From Gemmatimonadales bacterium (lineage in GTDB: Bacteria > Gemmatimonadota > Gemmatimonadetes > Gemmatimonadales > GWC2-71-9): a stretch of DNA of 51,610 nucleotides. Location of the stretch: the NCBI GenBank assembly GCA_019637315.1, contig JAHBVU010000022.1:1-51610 (forward strand), in the 5' to 3' direction. A model generated the notes under the pieces. That model did no database searches, was not told the DNA's origin, and saw only the letters and a program-made list of their open reading frames with translations. Below are positions 17,333 through 26,521 of this stretch, piece after piece. Numbering within the stretch: position 1 is the first letter of the stretch; every line of letters begins with the position of its first letter. Position numbers and translations under genes: made by a program.

Positions 17333-17935
17333 TCAGTACTCTGAGGTGTAGGTCAGGAACTTCGCCCGCTGATTGCGTTCGATAATTGCTCCGAAGAGTC
17401 GGCGTTCGATCGGGGCGCCGTCGCGGGTGCCGAGCAGCACGCAGTCGCGCCAGATCCGATTCTCGCCCTCGATCAGCGGTTCCTCCGGGCACCGATAGCC
17501 GCGGATGCCAAGCGGCCGACCGCCGTCTCGGGTCAGGACGCGGCGGAGACCGCGCTCGCTGTTGTTGACCATCATGAACCACACCAGGCTGGGGTCCTGC
17601 TGGTAGGGGCGGTTCATGTAGATGCTGCTGGGGAAGTAGAGGTAGGCAAATTCGGCCCGTGAGATCAGCAGCCGATTGAGTGCGGGAATGTCGTTCTGTT
17701 CGAGGGCGTCGAGGAACCCGGCAACCAGGGCGTCGCGGCTGGAGGCTCCGTCCAGGTCAACCGGCGCCGGTTCCGGGATGGTCTCCCGGAACCGGCTCAC
17801 GGCGATCTCGATCGGGACGGCGCTGTCGATGACCGTGGCAGGCTGTGGCTCGGCTTCAGTCGTGACGGCTCTCACCATCAGTACAGCTGCGGTGATGACC
17901 GCCACCACTCCGAGTCCGATCCACTGCCTGCGCAT
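17333..17935 (-). CDS. Membrane-anchored or exported protein of unknown function
   Basis: A 200-residue protein I do not recognise. The ATG at 17935 is preferred over a GTG at 17941. An N-terminal hydrophobic segment (WIGLGVVAVITAAVLMV) acts as signal or anchor, and the remaining 170 residues should be outside the cytoplasm. There are two Cys residues (GYRCPEE and WRDCVLLG) that could pair. Positions around FAYLYFPSSIYMNRPY are rich in aromatics. It lies 24 bases after the end of nothing on its own strand but 24 bases before the beta-helix lipoprotein stop, so it probably ends that transcript. Confidence 0.68.
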   Translation of the reverse strand: MRRQWIGLGVVAVITAAVLMVRAVTTEAEPQPATVIDSAVPIEIAVSRFRETIPEPAPVDLDGASSRDALVAGFLDALEQNDIPALNRLLISRAEFAYLYFPSSIYMNRPYQQDPSLVWFMMVNNSERGLRRVLTRDGGRPLGIRGYRCPEEPLIEGENRIWRDCVLLGTRDGAPIERRLFGAIIERNQRAKFLTYTSEY

Positions 17936-17959
17936 GGTCACGATACAATCCTCTGCCGC

Positions 17960-19648
17960 TTACTGCTCTGCGTAGTTGGTCCAGCCCTGCCACCACTTGG
18001 CGCCGTTGGGATCGGCCGCGCCACGGTAGCTGGTGCCGGTGATGAAGGTGCCGGCCTTGGTTGCCAGCTGGCCGGTGAACGTCGTCAGGCCGCCGGTGCG
18101 TGCTGCTGAGGTGGCGCTGGGCGTCCAGTCGAAGGCTGCCGCATTGGCTGGCGCGCCGGTCGGGAACGCGGTGAACAGTGAGGCGGTCGTGGCCCCGACA
18201 GCTTCGATGGCGTTGGCGGCGACATCGACCGTGCCCTGAACCGTCGTGCCCGAGGGTGCCTGGAAGGTCACGCCATTCTGGGCGAGGAGCAGGTTCTTGA
18301 GCGTCAGGTCACCTGCGGCGATCCGGTCGAGGGTGGGCTGATCTCGCAAGCTGATCGCGGCGCGAGCGTAGCGGGCCACGATGCCGTTGACGTAGTGGCC
18401 GCCCGTGCCTCGGCGCAGCATCATGCCAACGTTGCCGCTGCCTTGAGTCATGACTCCGTCGGGCGGACCAACGATCGTGAAGTTGGCGACCACCGGAATC
18501 GTGTACGGCAGCGAGGTCTGACCCGCGTTGCAGTTGGCGCCGGCGCACCCGTCGTTCTCGATGCCCTGCGGGTCACTGGCGATGTTGCCGGCCTGCGGGC
18601 GCGGAATGACCTGAACGTTCTGGTACGCAATCACGAACTGCAGGCGCCCAACGTACCCTTCCGACATGTCGAAGTGATCGTCGCCCGAGTTGTACGACAC
18701 CAGGTACTTGCCGTCGACGGCGCCGCCGAACCACTCGAACGAATCGTCCAAACCGTGCATGGCCTGGAGGTACTCGAGCGTGGTGCCGCTGCCCACTGCG
18801 GCAAACGTAAAGGTGTTGAGCTCCGCGTCCGGCGCGGTTGCATAGCCGGCGAACTCGACGCGGACGTATCGAAGGGTTCCGCTGTTGTCGGCATTGTTGG
18901 TGCCGCCAGCGTAGTTGACGGCCGGATTGTTGGCGCCGGTTCCGGTGCCCTCGAGAATGACGGGGTCGCCCCGGTTGATGATGCCGTTGCCGATCAGGAT
19001 CAGACCGCCCCAGTCGCCGGCGCGGCGCTGCCCGACCGGACGCGAGGAGGTGAAGACGATCGGCGCATTGGCGGTTCCGTTCGCGACGATCCGTGCGCCG
19101 CGCAGCACGAAGAGCGACGACCCGACGACGTCGTAGTCACCTTCGATCACGGTGCCGGCCTCGATGGTCAGGGTGGCGCCGTTCTGCACGTGGATGAACC
19201 CGGAGAGCCGATAGCGGTTGCTGGCGCTCCACGTCGTATTGGTCGTGATGTCCTGGTTGATGACGACCAGCGGCTTGTCGGGCATCGTCAGCGATACTTC
19301 GCTGCTCGCATCCGAGCGGCGCGTACCCGACACGGTAATCACGCGGTACCGATAGACGTTGAGGGGAGTCAGGCCGGTGTCGTCGAACGGCGGGGCCGTC
19401 GGCGTGCCGACCTGGGTAAAGGTGCCGCCAGACGCACCCGGAGCGCGCTCCACGACATAGCCGGTAGCTCCGGAAACGGCGGAGAATGAAACCCGGGCAG
19501 CCACGGATGACACGGCAGTGACGGTGACGCCAGTCGGGGGATTGATGGTTGGATTGTCTGGCGGACCGGTCGGCTCGTCGCTGCAAGCCGAGGTGATCAG
19601 GGCCGCGGCGGTGAGCGCCAGCAGGCGCGATCGGAACTCATTCGACAT
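17960..19648 (-). CDS. Surface lipoprotein with FN3-like and beta-helix regions
   Basis: A 562-residue protein. The signal LALTAAALITSAC is a lipobox, so Cys22 would carry lipid. Residues about 35-122 look like a fibronectin type III domain (PTGVTVTAVSS ... VYRYRVITVSG). The rest has repeated beta-strand turns typical of a parallel beta-helix: TLTIEAGTVIEGD, GLILIGNGIINRG, then LDDSFEWFGGAVDGKYL and DDHFDMSEGYVG. Similar proteins in other diderms are found next to TonB-dependent receptors and are often misnamed as drug transporters. Here a TonB receptor lies 101 bases upstream on the same strand, so a joint role in capturing a ligand at the cell surface is likely. Confidence 0.8.
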   Translation of the reverse strand: MSNEFRSRLLALTAAALITSACSDEPTGPPDNPTINPPTGVTVTAVSSVAARVSFSAVSGATGYVVERAPGASGGTFTQVGTPTAPPFDDTGLTPLNVYRYRVITVSGTRRSDASSEVSLTMPDKPLVVINQDITTNTTWSASNRYRLSGFIHVQNGATLTIEAGTVIEGDYDVVGSSLFVLRGARIVANGTANAPIVFTSSRPVGQRRAGDWGGLILIGNGIINRGDPVILEGTGTGANNPAVNYAGGTNNADNSGTLRYVRVEFAGYATAPDAELNTFTFAAVGSGTTLEYLQAMHGLDDSFEWFGGAVDGKYLVSYNSGDDHFDMSEGYVGRLQFVIAYQNVQVIPRPQAGNIASDPQGIENDGCAGANCNAGQTSLPYTIPVVANFTIVGPPDGVMTQGSGNVGMMLRRGTGGHYVNGIVARYARAAISLRDQPTLDRIAAGDLTLKNLLLAQNGVTFQAPSGTTVQGTVDVAANAIEAVGATTASLFTAFPTGAPANAAAFDWTPSATSAARTGGLTTFTGQLATKAGTFITGTSYRGAADPNGAKWWQGWTNYAEQ

Positions 19649-19683
19649 GTCGTGACATCCTCATCTTTGAATCGGATTGGGTG

Positions 19684-19719
19684 GAACGAACTGGGGTAAG
19701 AAATACCCCGAGTTCGTCC
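19684..19719 (-). other. Long hairpin between receptor and lipoprotein genes
   Basis: ACGAACTGGGGTA and TACCCCGAGTTCGT pair over 13 bp with one bulged G and an AGAAA loop. The hairpin lies in the 101 bases between the TonB receptor stop and the lipoprotein ATG. No T-run follows in the direction of transcription, so it is more likely to stabilise or process the mRNA than to end it. Confidence 0.65.
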
Positions 19720-19749
19720 CTGCCTCGCGTCGATTGAGTCACGTCTGGG

Positions 19750-22542
19750 TCACAGCGTCGGCTGCCACGACAGGCCGAAGCTGACCACGCGTCCGGAGCG
19801 GTAGTACTCACGCACGACGGTGCCCTGCTCGATCTGGTAGGGCGAGTCCAGAATGTTCTTGAAGTCCATCTTGCCCTTGATGCCCGCAATGACCGGGAAT
19901 CGCAGCGACAGGTCGAGCGCGTGACGGGCCTGCTCGTACACGTCGGGCAACGGCGCCTCGGCGGCGTTGACGATTCGGCGACCGACGATGTTGTAGAGCG
20001 CCGTGGCCGAGAAGCGGCCCGAGCCCGAGGTGTAGGTGAGTCCGCTGTTGAAGACGTACGGCGCCTGGCCGACCATGGCGCGCTCGTCATTGAGACGGCT
20101 GGCCAGACCCTCACCACCAATCCGGATCCGGCTGTGGATCACCGTGGCATTGGCGTGCGCCGAGAAATTGACGAGAGACGGTGAGACGAACCGGAGATTC
20201 TTTCGACCCTCGAGCTCGATCCCATAATTCTCAGCCGACTCGGCGTTCAGGAAACTGACCACCCGAGTGCCCGACGTCGCGAGGTAGACGCGCTCGATGG
20301 GGTCGGTGAACTGCTTGGCGAACAGCCCGACGCTGATGACCTCCATGGGGTTGGGATACCATTCCCAACGGGCGTCCAGATTCTTGATCAGCGAGCGCTT
20401 CAGCTCGGCGTTGCCGAGCAGGTTCTCGCCACCGATCACCTCGCGATACTGCACGGGGGACAGCTCACGGTACTCGGGGCGGGCCAGGGTCTGAGTCGCT
20501 GCGAAGCGAAGGGTCTGAGTCTCCGACAGGCGGACGTTGACCCCGAGTGAGGGGAGCACATCAGTGTACTCTGGCGCGGTGATGACCGTGCTGCCGACGG
20601 TCGGCTCGGTGGTCACGCGCACCGTCGATCGCTCGACCCGTGCACCGGCGAGAATTTCGATCCGCGGGGTCAGGAAGTACTGGCCCATGACGTAGCCGGC
20701 GACGAGGCGGTCGCTGGCAGCGTAGCTGCCGCCTGCTGAAAGCGGCGTGACACGGAAGTAGGCCTGATCCCCGCTCGAGAAGCGACCGTCGAAGATCTCT
20801 TCCGGCTTGAGGGTCCGGGCGCTCGACGGCAGCGACGACGCGATGCTGTACGACGCGTTGTTCGCATTGCGGGTGGTCGACCGATAGAGGCCGCCGATTC
20901 GGATCTGGTGCGGACGATCGCGGGAGCCGAGCTGCAGCCCGTAGTTGCCGGCCGCCTCGGAGCTGGACTCATCGAGCGCTGCAAAGGTCCGAACCGCGCC
21001 CTCGTTCGACGCGCTGAACCAGGCTGGGGTCTGCCGCTGGCCTGAGGCGTCGGTTCCGACGAAGTAGACCATCTCGGAGCGATCGGGCTCGTCCCGAGTC
21101 ACCCGTGAGCGCGAGGCAGACCAGTCGAGCGAATGGCGGGCTCCGATCCGGTGCTCGCCCTGGAGCTGCATCGACAACACGGAGCGCTCGATATATCGGA
21201 GCCGGGTGACCTCCAGTTCGCTGCCGTGATTCTCGCTGAGTCCGGCTTCGAATCGGGCGTCGTTGTCGGCGGTCCGGTTGTATGAGGTGTTGAGCGAGAG
21301 TCGGGTCGACGCGCCGATCGAGGTGCTCAGCGAGGCAAGCGTGCCGAGCCCCACGGATGCGCGGCCGGTCGACCCTTCGAAGCGGTCAATCTCGGCGACC
21401 TCACCGGGGGTTGCGAGCGGCAGAGCGAAAGCACGCCGCTGATCTTGTTGGACTTCCTGGCTGTAGGAGTAGGTGGCTGAGAGCAGGTAGCCGATCGACT
21501 GACCGAAGATCGGATCGCTGCCGCCCAGCGACAATGCCAGTGACGAGCTCGGCAGGCCTGAACGACTTGGCGCGCTCCAGGCGTTCCGGAACGACTCGAC
21601 CATGCGGTTGACGTCGGTCTGTGACGGGGGCGGATCGAAGACGCCGGCATCCCGAACGAGCCCAGGCAGGCCGCGCTTGTTGGCTCCGAACGCGAGCCAC
21701 TCGAGCCCGGCATTCGGAGCGCGCAGCATGGCCGTTCCGGTTGCGCGAGTGTTGTAACCGGTCGAGGTCGACACGGTGAACTGCCGGGTGGCCGGGAACT
21801 CGCGGGTCCGGATGTTGACCTGAGCACCGCTGAAATCGCCTGGCAGGTCCGGAGTAAAAGTCTTTGCCGTTGTGATGGCCTGGATCAACCCGGACGGGAA
21901 GAGGTCGAGCGGCACCACCTTGCGCTCGGGTTCAGGACTCGGGATCCGGGCACCGTTGAGCGATGTCGTGGTGTATCGCTCGCCCAGGCCGCGCACGAAG
22001 ACATATTTGCCTTCCTGGACCGTGACACCGCTGACCCGCTGTACCGCGGCTGCCGCGTCACCATCGGGGCTCCGGCTGATTTCTTCCGCTGTGACGGCGT
22101 TGACCACGCCCACGGAGTTGCGCTGTTCGTTGAGAGCGTCGGCTACGGTGCCGCGTTCGGCTGCGGCGGTGACGTTGAGCTCCTCGAGCTGGACCGTCTC
22201 CGCATTGAGGGAGACATCCTGCGTGGCAACGCCATTGACCGGGACCCGAACGCCGGTGACCAGTTTGGGACCGAACCCGATCATCCGCACTCGGATGCCG
22301 ACTTCGCCGGCTGGCACTGTCAGGAAGGTGTAACGCCCGTCCAAAGACGTCGAGGTGCGGTGCGGTGTCGAGGTGCCAACCAGCTCGACGATGGCACCGG
22401 CAATCGGCGCTCCCTGCGCAGCATCGACAACCCGCCCGGTGACTCGACCGGTCGGCTCCTGTGCAACTACCGTGTTCGGCAGGCTCGACAGCAGGGCCAG
22501 ATTGGCCAGCGCCAGCAACCATCTCGTGAAACGCGTCATCAT
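19750..22542 (-). CDS. TonB-dependent receptor
   Basis: A 930-residue outer-membrane receptor. Adjacent ATGs at 22542 and 22539 are possible starts; both give a signal peptide ending near VVAQ-EP. A carboxypeptidase-regulatory-like beta domain (about 25-110) with GRVTGRVVDAAQGAPIAGA precedes the plug (about 115-240), which has VQRVSGVTVQEGKYVFVRGL and GERYTTTSLNGARIP. A 22-strand-type barrel fills the rest, ending in VVSFGLSWQPTL. It would import a scarce ligand using TonB energy; the ligand is unknown. No TonB, ExbB or ExbD gene is in the window. The following beta-helix lipoprotein is its likely partner. Confidence 0.95.
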   Translation of the reverse strand: MMTRFTRWLLALANLALLSSLPNTVVAQEPTGRVTGRVVDAAQGAPIAGAIVELVGTSTPHRTSTSLDGRYTFLTVPAGEVGIRVRMIGFGPKLVTGVRVPVNGVATQDVSLNAETVQLEELNVTAAAERGTVADALNEQRNSVGVVNAVTAEEISRSPDGDAAAAVQRVSGVTVQEGKYVFVRGLGERYTTTSLNGARIPSPEPERKVVPLDLFPSGLIQAITTAKTFTPDLPGDFSGAQVNIRTREFPATRQFTVSTSTGYNTRATGTAMLRAPNAGLEWLAFGANKRGLPGLVRDAGVFDPPPSQTDVNRMVESFRNAWSAPSRSGLPSSSLALSLGGSDPIFGQSIGYLLSATYSYSQEVQQDQRRAFALPLATPGEVAEIDRFEGSTGRASVGLGTLASLSTSIGASTRLSLNTSYNRTADNDARFEAGLSENHGSELEVTRLRYIERSVLSMQLQGEHRIGARHSLDWSASRSRVTRDEPDRSEMVYFVGTDASGQRQTPAWFSASNEGAVRTFAALDESSSEAAGNYGLQLGSRDRPHQIRIGGLYRSTTRNANNASYSIASSLPSSARTLKPEEIFDGRFSSGDQAYFRVTPLSAGGSYAASDRLVAGYVMGQYFLTPRIEILAGARVERSTVRVTTEPTVGSTVITAPEYTDVLPSLGVNVRLSETQTLRFAATQTLARPEYRELSPVQYREVIGGENLLGNAELKRSLIKNLDARWEWYPNPMEVISVGLFAKQFTDPIERVYLATSGTRVVSFLNAESAENYGIELEGRKNLRFVSPSLVNFSAHANATVIHSRIRIGGEGLASRLNDERAMVGQAPYVFNSGLTYTSGSGRFSATALYNIVGRRIVNAAEAPLPDVYEQARHALDLSLRFPVIAGIKGKMDFKNILDSPYQIEQGTVVREYYRSGRVVSFGLSWQPTL

Positions 22543-22726
22543 CTCGACCGGTCGTTGAAGAATTCGGTCGAGGGCCGTCCGACATGGACCCCTCGACGCG
22601 ATCAAACCTGCCGGTCGTGCGTCTCTGATCTGGGACGAAGTTGCAACGATTGTGTCACGGCCGCCCCGTCCGGCGACGATTTGGCGACGAACGGGTCACG
22701 AGCCCGGGCGGATCGGGGTCTGGCGA

Positions 22727-22744
22727 GGCACCGCGAACGGTGCC
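22727..22744 (-). terminator. Hairpin after the acyltransferase gene
   Basis: GGCACCG, loop CGAA and CGGTGCC form a perfect 7-bp stem 11 bases after the acyltransferase stop on the minus strand. There is no T-run, so termination is possible but not certain. The remaining 180 bases to the TonB receptor start hold no gene that I can support. Confidence 0.45.
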
Positions 22745-22755
22745 GGAGGGAGGGG

Positions 22756-23592
22756 CTACTCGCCCCGGCGAGCCACTCGTTCGGTGACGTAGGTTTCGCG
22801 TGGAGCGTTGGGCTTGACCCGAACCGATTTCGCCGGAATACCGACGTTGACGTGGTACGATTTGACGTCTTTCGTCGCGAGGGCCATGGCACCCACCATA
22901 CCGTTGCTCGCAACCCGGGTTCCGGCCAGCACGGTCGCGTGGTAGGTAATCCGGACATCGTCTTCGAGCGTGGTGACCGCGTTGGTCACATCCCGCTGGT
23001 CGACGATGCTGTGGGTATGGCTGTAGATGTTGGCGTAGTCCGAGATGCTGACCCGATTGCCCAGGACCAGTCCGCCTCGATCGTCGAGCAGGACATGGCG
23101 ATGGACCACCACGTCGTCACCCACCTCCATATTGTAGCCGAACGAAAACTCGGTGTGCTGGAAGCATTTGAAGTTGGCGCCGCAGCGCCTGAAGATCCTG
23201 GCCGCCAGGAGGCGCCGGAGTTCGACGCCGAGCTGGACGTTCTGCCCGCCGAGAGGGGTGCGATCGAACGAATACCAGAGCCAGAGCAGCGGTTTGACCC
23301 TGGCAAACGCGGCTGCGTCGCAGTCGGCGTAGTACTCGGGTTCGAGGGTGATGTTGGCCGGATCCAGGGCATCGACGGCCAGCCGACCACCCGGCAGGCT
23401 CGCGGCCCGCTCCAGGGCCTCATCGTAGGTTCCCTGACCCGGGTACCAGAGGGGAAAGAGCGTTTCCCGGCAGACTCGGCCCCAGTCCTGTTCAGGACCC
23501 GAAAGGCGCCCGTCCAGGTCGGCCAGCCAATGGTCGATGTGCTGCCGCGCAGCACCGGGCAGCGCGAGTTTCCGGAGAGGCAGGAGGGGCAT
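22756..23592 (-). CDS. Left-handed beta-helix (hexapeptide) acyltransferase
   Basis: A 278-residue protein. GAGGT before the ATG supports the start. The second half carries hexapeptide-type repeats of a left-handed beta-helix: VGDDVVVHRHVLLDD, LVLGNRVSISDYANIYSH and LEDDVRITYHATVLAG, ending in VNVGIPAKSVRVK, as in the maltose/galactoside and WcaF acetyltransferases. His residues in IYSHTHSI may be catalytic. The first 120 residues are not recognisable. It likely moves an acetyl group to a sugar or small acceptor. It is the last of four same-strand genes after clpX, engB and the TauE-like permease. Confidence 0.82.
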   Translation of the reverse strand: MPLLPLRKLALPGAARQHIDHWLADLDGRLSGPEQDWGRVCRETLFPLWYPGQGTYDEALERAASLPGGRLAVDALDPANITLEPEYYADCDAAAFARVKPLLWLWYSFDRTPLGGQNVQLGVELRRLLAARIFRRCGANFKCFQHTEFSFGYNMEVGDDVVVHRHVLLDDRGGLVLGNRVSISDYANIYSHTHSIVDQRDVTNAVTTLEDDVRITYHATVLAGTRVASNGMVGAMALATKDVKSYHVNVGIPAKSVRVKPNAPRETYVTERVARRGE

Positions 23593-23656
23593 CAGAGACC
23601 TCGATATCGGGGACCGGTCGGCAATCTAGGTGCGCCCGACGCCCCTCCCAACCCCG

Positions 23657-24394
23657 CTAGCCCCCGAAGGCGAGCTTCGCACCGGCAATGGCCAGCACGA
23701 CCGCCAGCGTGAGCCGGATGACTTTGACCGGGAAGCGCCGACTGCCGAAATAGCCGCCAAGTCCGCCGGCAAGGATGACGACCAGCGCCAGGGTCAGGAC
23801 GAAGCCTGACTCTGGCAGGTTGCCGCCGCCGACCCGGAACCCCGCCAGCCCGGCGATGGAGTTGAGCAGAATGAAGGGGGCCGATACTGCAGCGGTTTCC
23901 TTGGTACGGGCCCAGGCCAGGTGCAACATCAGCGGCGTGAGGAAGATCCCCCCACCGGTCCCGGTCAGCCCCGACAGCAGGCCGAGCGCGGCACCGACCG
24001 TGAGGGCGACCCAGAGCCGCGGAAATCGAGTTGCAGGCGGATCCTCGGACTTCATCACGAACCGGGCGGCGGAGAAGAGCAGTACCACGCCAATCAGGAG
24101 TTTGAAGATCTCGGTTGGGACGTGGATGAAACCACCCAGAAAGGAGGCGGGAAGCGCAGCAACCGCAAAGGGCAGGAACCGGTGCCAGGCAAAGTACCCG
24201 GCCCGGACGAACTGAAAGGTCGTCAGCCCGGCCACCAGAATATTGAGGATCAGCGCAGTTGGTCGGACCACCTCCGACGCCATCCCCGCCAGCGTCAACA
24301 CCGCGATGTACCCCGAGGCACCGGCATGTCCTACCGATGCGTACAGGAACGCAATGACGCCAAGGGCGAGGTAGAGGATGATCGAGTCGTCCAT
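23657..24394 (-). CDS. TauE/SafE family sulfite/anion permease
   Basis: A 245-residue inner-membrane protein of about eight helices. The start is set at the ATG giving MDDSIILYLALG; a longer frame lacks membrane character. The two family repeats are visible as SVGHAGASGYIAVLTLAGM and SGLTGTGGGIFLTPLML, with Gly-rich turns typical of TauE/SafE. Known relatives export sulfite, sulfoacetate or related organic anions. It sits 49 bases after engB in the same direction, probably co-transcribed. The substrate cannot be told from sequence. Confidence 0.88.
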   Translation of the reverse strand: MDDSIILYLALGVIAFLYASVGHAGASGYIAVLTLAGMASEVVRPTALILNILVAGLTTFQFVRAGYFAWHRFLPFAVAALPASFLGGFIHVPTEIFKLLIGVVLLFSAARFVMKSEDPPATRFPRLWVALTVGAALGLLSGLTGTGGGIFLTPLMLHLAWARTKETAAVSAPFILLNSIAGLAGFRVGGGNLPESGFVLTLALVVILAGGLGGYFGSRRFPVKVIRLTLAVVLAIAGAKLAFGG

Positions 24395-24443
24395 CACTGG
24401 ACTCCGTCGGCGGATGAGAACGTCTGGAGGGTCGAGTGGCCCT

Positions 24444-25064
24444 TCAACGGGCTCCGCGGCCCAGATTCGGATCCCGGGTGGCCTCGTCGAGGTGCCGGGC
24501 AAGCTCGGCAATGCCGAATCCTTTGGCGCTGCTGGTCAGCAGCAGGTCGTCGGAGTCGAGGCCGAGGTCGTCGGCGCGGGCCCTGGTCGCAGCGTGCCGC
24601 TGGGCCTGGGACAGCTTGTCACCCTTGGTGAGCACGATGACCGTCTCGCGACCCGCATCAGCGAGCAGGTCGGCCATGGCCAGGTCGTCCTCGGAGGGCG
24701 GGTGCCGGATGTCGAGCAGCCAGACCACGGCGCCGTGCCCGCTTCTGGTTGCGATGACATCCTTGACCAGTTTGCGGAGCCGGCCCCGCTCGGTCCTCGC
24801 AAGCTTGGCATAGCCGTAGCCGGGCAGATCGATCAGATAGAAACCGGGAAAGCGGAATGCGTTCAGGAATTGGGTTTTGCCCGGAGTGCCACTCGTCTTG
24901 GCAATCCGGCGTCCGGCCAGGGCATTGATGAGACTCGACTTCCCCACGTTAGACCGACCGAGAAAGATCAGCTCGGGCAGCGGAGGTACCAGCGGATGGC
25001 GGGGGTCGGGGAAGCTGCCGATGAACTCAACCGGCAGATCCGAAAATACGGTGGTTACGGCCAC
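24444..25064 (-). CDS. engB: Ribosome biogenesis GTPase EngB (YsxC/YihA)
   Basis: A 206-residue TRAFAC-class GTPase. G1 is GRSNVGKSS, G3 is DLPGYGYAK, G4 is TKGD and G5 is SSAKG, with the family's IAKTSGTPGKTQ segment between. EngB assists assembly of the 50S ribosomal subunit. It begins with GTG 16 bases after the clpX stop, the common clpX-engB neighbour order. No strong Shine-Dalgarno is seen, which suggests coupling to clpX translation. Confidence 0.95.
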   Translation of the reverse strand: MAVTTVFSDLPVEFIGSFPDPRHPLVPPLPELIFLGRSNVGKSSLINALAGRRIAKTSGTPGKTQFLNAFRFPGFYLIDLPGYGYAKLARTERGRLRKLVKDVIATRSGHGAVVWLLDIRHPPSEDDLAMADLLADAGRETVIVLTKGDKLSQAQRHAATRARADDLGLDSDDLLLTSSAKGFGIAELARHLDEATRDPNLGRGAR

Positions 25065-25080
25065 GGAGGGGTTGCCGCGC

Positions 25081-26334
25081 TCACGCCTCTTTGACCTGGC
25101 GCCGCTGCTCCGTAATGATGAGAGGTTGCTTCTGCTCGTTGATACACTCGGGCGTAATGACCACCTCGCGCACGTCGTCCCGGTTGGGGAGTTCGTACAT
25201 GGTATCGGTCATCACCGTTTCGAGGATGGCTCGGAGCCCGCGAGCGCCGGTGCCACGTTTGAGCGCCTTTCGGGCCACGGCACGAAGCGCCTCGTGATCG
25301 AACGTCAGGCCGACGTTTTCGAGGTCGAAGAGTTTCTGATACTGCTTGGTGATCGAGTTCTTGGGTTCGAGCAGGATGCGCACCAGCGCTTCTTCGTTGA
25401 GCGATTCGAGCGAGACGATGACGGGCAGGCGCCCGACCAGTTCCGGAATCAGGCCAAAGCGGAGCAGGTCATCCGGCTCGGCCAGCGCGAAGGGATTCTG
25501 CTTGTCGATCGCCTGCGGGTGCCCGTCGTCGGTTTCCACGGTGCCGAAGCCGATTTGCTGTTTGCCCAGGCGGCTTTGGAGAATCTTGTCGAGTCCGTCG
25601 AACGCGCCGCCGCAGATGAAGAGAATATCCTTGGTGTTGATCTGGATATACTCCTGCTGCGGATGCTTGCGGCCTCCCTGCGGAGGTACCGAGGCGACGG
25701 TGCCTTCGAGGATCTTGAGCAGGGCCTGCTGGACCCCTTCGCCCGAGACATCGCGGGTGATGCTCGGATTCTCCGACTTGCGGGCAATCTTGTCGATCTC
25801 GTCGATATAGACGATGCCGCGCTCGCACTCGGCCACGTTGAACTCGCCGGCCTGGAGCAGTCGGACCAGAATGTTTTCGACGTCCTCCCCGACGTAGCCT
25901 GCTTCGGTCAGGGTCGTTGCATCGGCAATGGTGAAGGGAACGTCGAGGATGCGCGCGAGCGTCTGCGCCAGCAATGTCTTGCCGACGCCGGTTGGTCCAA
26001 GCAGCAGGATGTTCGACTTGTCGAGCTCGACCTGGTTGTCCCGGCCCGCCGAGGCGTTGATTCGCTTGTAGTGATTGTAGACGGCAACGGAGAGGGCCCG
26101 CTTGGCACGTTCCTGACCGATGACGTACTGGTCGAGAACCGTTTTGATCTCGCTCGGAGTCGGGACGTGCGTGATGTTATCGACGACTTCCCGCTCTTCG
26201 TCCTCTGCCAGAATCTCGTTGCAGAGGGTAATGCACTCATTGCAGATGTACACCGACGGGCCCGAAATGAACTTTCGGACCGAATCCTTCGACTTGCCGC
26301 AGAACGAGCACCGCAGATGCTTGTCGTTGGACAT
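25081..26334 (-). CDS. clpX: ATP-dependent protease ATP-binding subunit ClpX
   Basis: A 417-residue AAA+ unfoldase of normal length. The N-terminal zinc-binding domain has CSFCGKS and [11 protein letters not shown]. Walker A is GPTGVGKT, Walker B is [11 protein letters not shown], and sensor 2 lies in [10 protein letters not shown]. The pore loop is GYVGED, and the ClpP-contact loop is IGFG. ClpX feeds tagged proteins into ClpP. The start is the ATG giving [14 protein letters not shown]; a TTG two codons earlier is less likely. It is separated from clpP by the oxyR gene, unlike the common clpP-clpX arrangement. Confidence 0.97.
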   Translation of the reverse strand: MSNDKHLRCSFCGKSKDSVRKFISGPSVYICNECITLCNEILAEDEEREVVDNITHVPTPSEIKTVLDQYVIGQERAKRALSVAVYNHYKRINASAGRDNQVELDKSNILLLGPTGVGKTLLAQTLARILDVPFTIADATTLTEAGYVGEDVENILVRLLQAGEFNVAECERGIVYIDEIDKIARKSENPSITRDVSGEGVQQALLKILEGTVASVPPQGGRKHPQQEYIQINTKDILFICGGAFDGLDKILQSRLGKQQIGFGTVETDDGHPQAIDKQNPFALAEPDDLLRFGLIPELVGRLPVIVSLESLNEEALVRILLEPKNSITKQYQKLFDLENVGLTFDHEALRAVARKALKRGTGARGLRAILETVMTDTMYELPNRDDVREVVITPECINEQKQPLIITEQRRQVKEA

Positions 26335-26494
26335 ACCCAAAGTCGGTGACGGTGATGGTTTCGCGAGCGGGGCCGACCTGGCACGCCCCGGTCGTCCTGC
26401 GATGTTGCTAAAAGTGCGCCGGACCGCGGTCGAGAGTCAAGGTTTTGTTTCGAGTTGCGTCGGCGGGCTGTTTCGGTAACTGATTGAATACCAA

Positions 26495-26515
26495 CAAGGT
26501 ACGGTCTGGACCTTG
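26495..26515 (-). terminator. Weak hairpin after oxyR
   Basis: CAAGGT and ACCTTG form a 6-bp stem with a 9-base loop just after the oxyR stop on the minus strand, followed by TTGGTATT. It may be a weak terminator separating oxyR from clpX. No other structure stands out in the 187 bases between the genes. Confidence 0.4.
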
Positions 26516-26521
26516 GGCTCC

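Noticed and set aside
22360-23712. 450-codon open frame opposite the acyltransferase
   Set aside because: Runs through the receptor start and the whole acyltransferase; no domain.
24877-26349. 490-codon open frame opposite clpX and engB
   Set aside because: No recognisable domain, and it covers two certain genes on the other strand.
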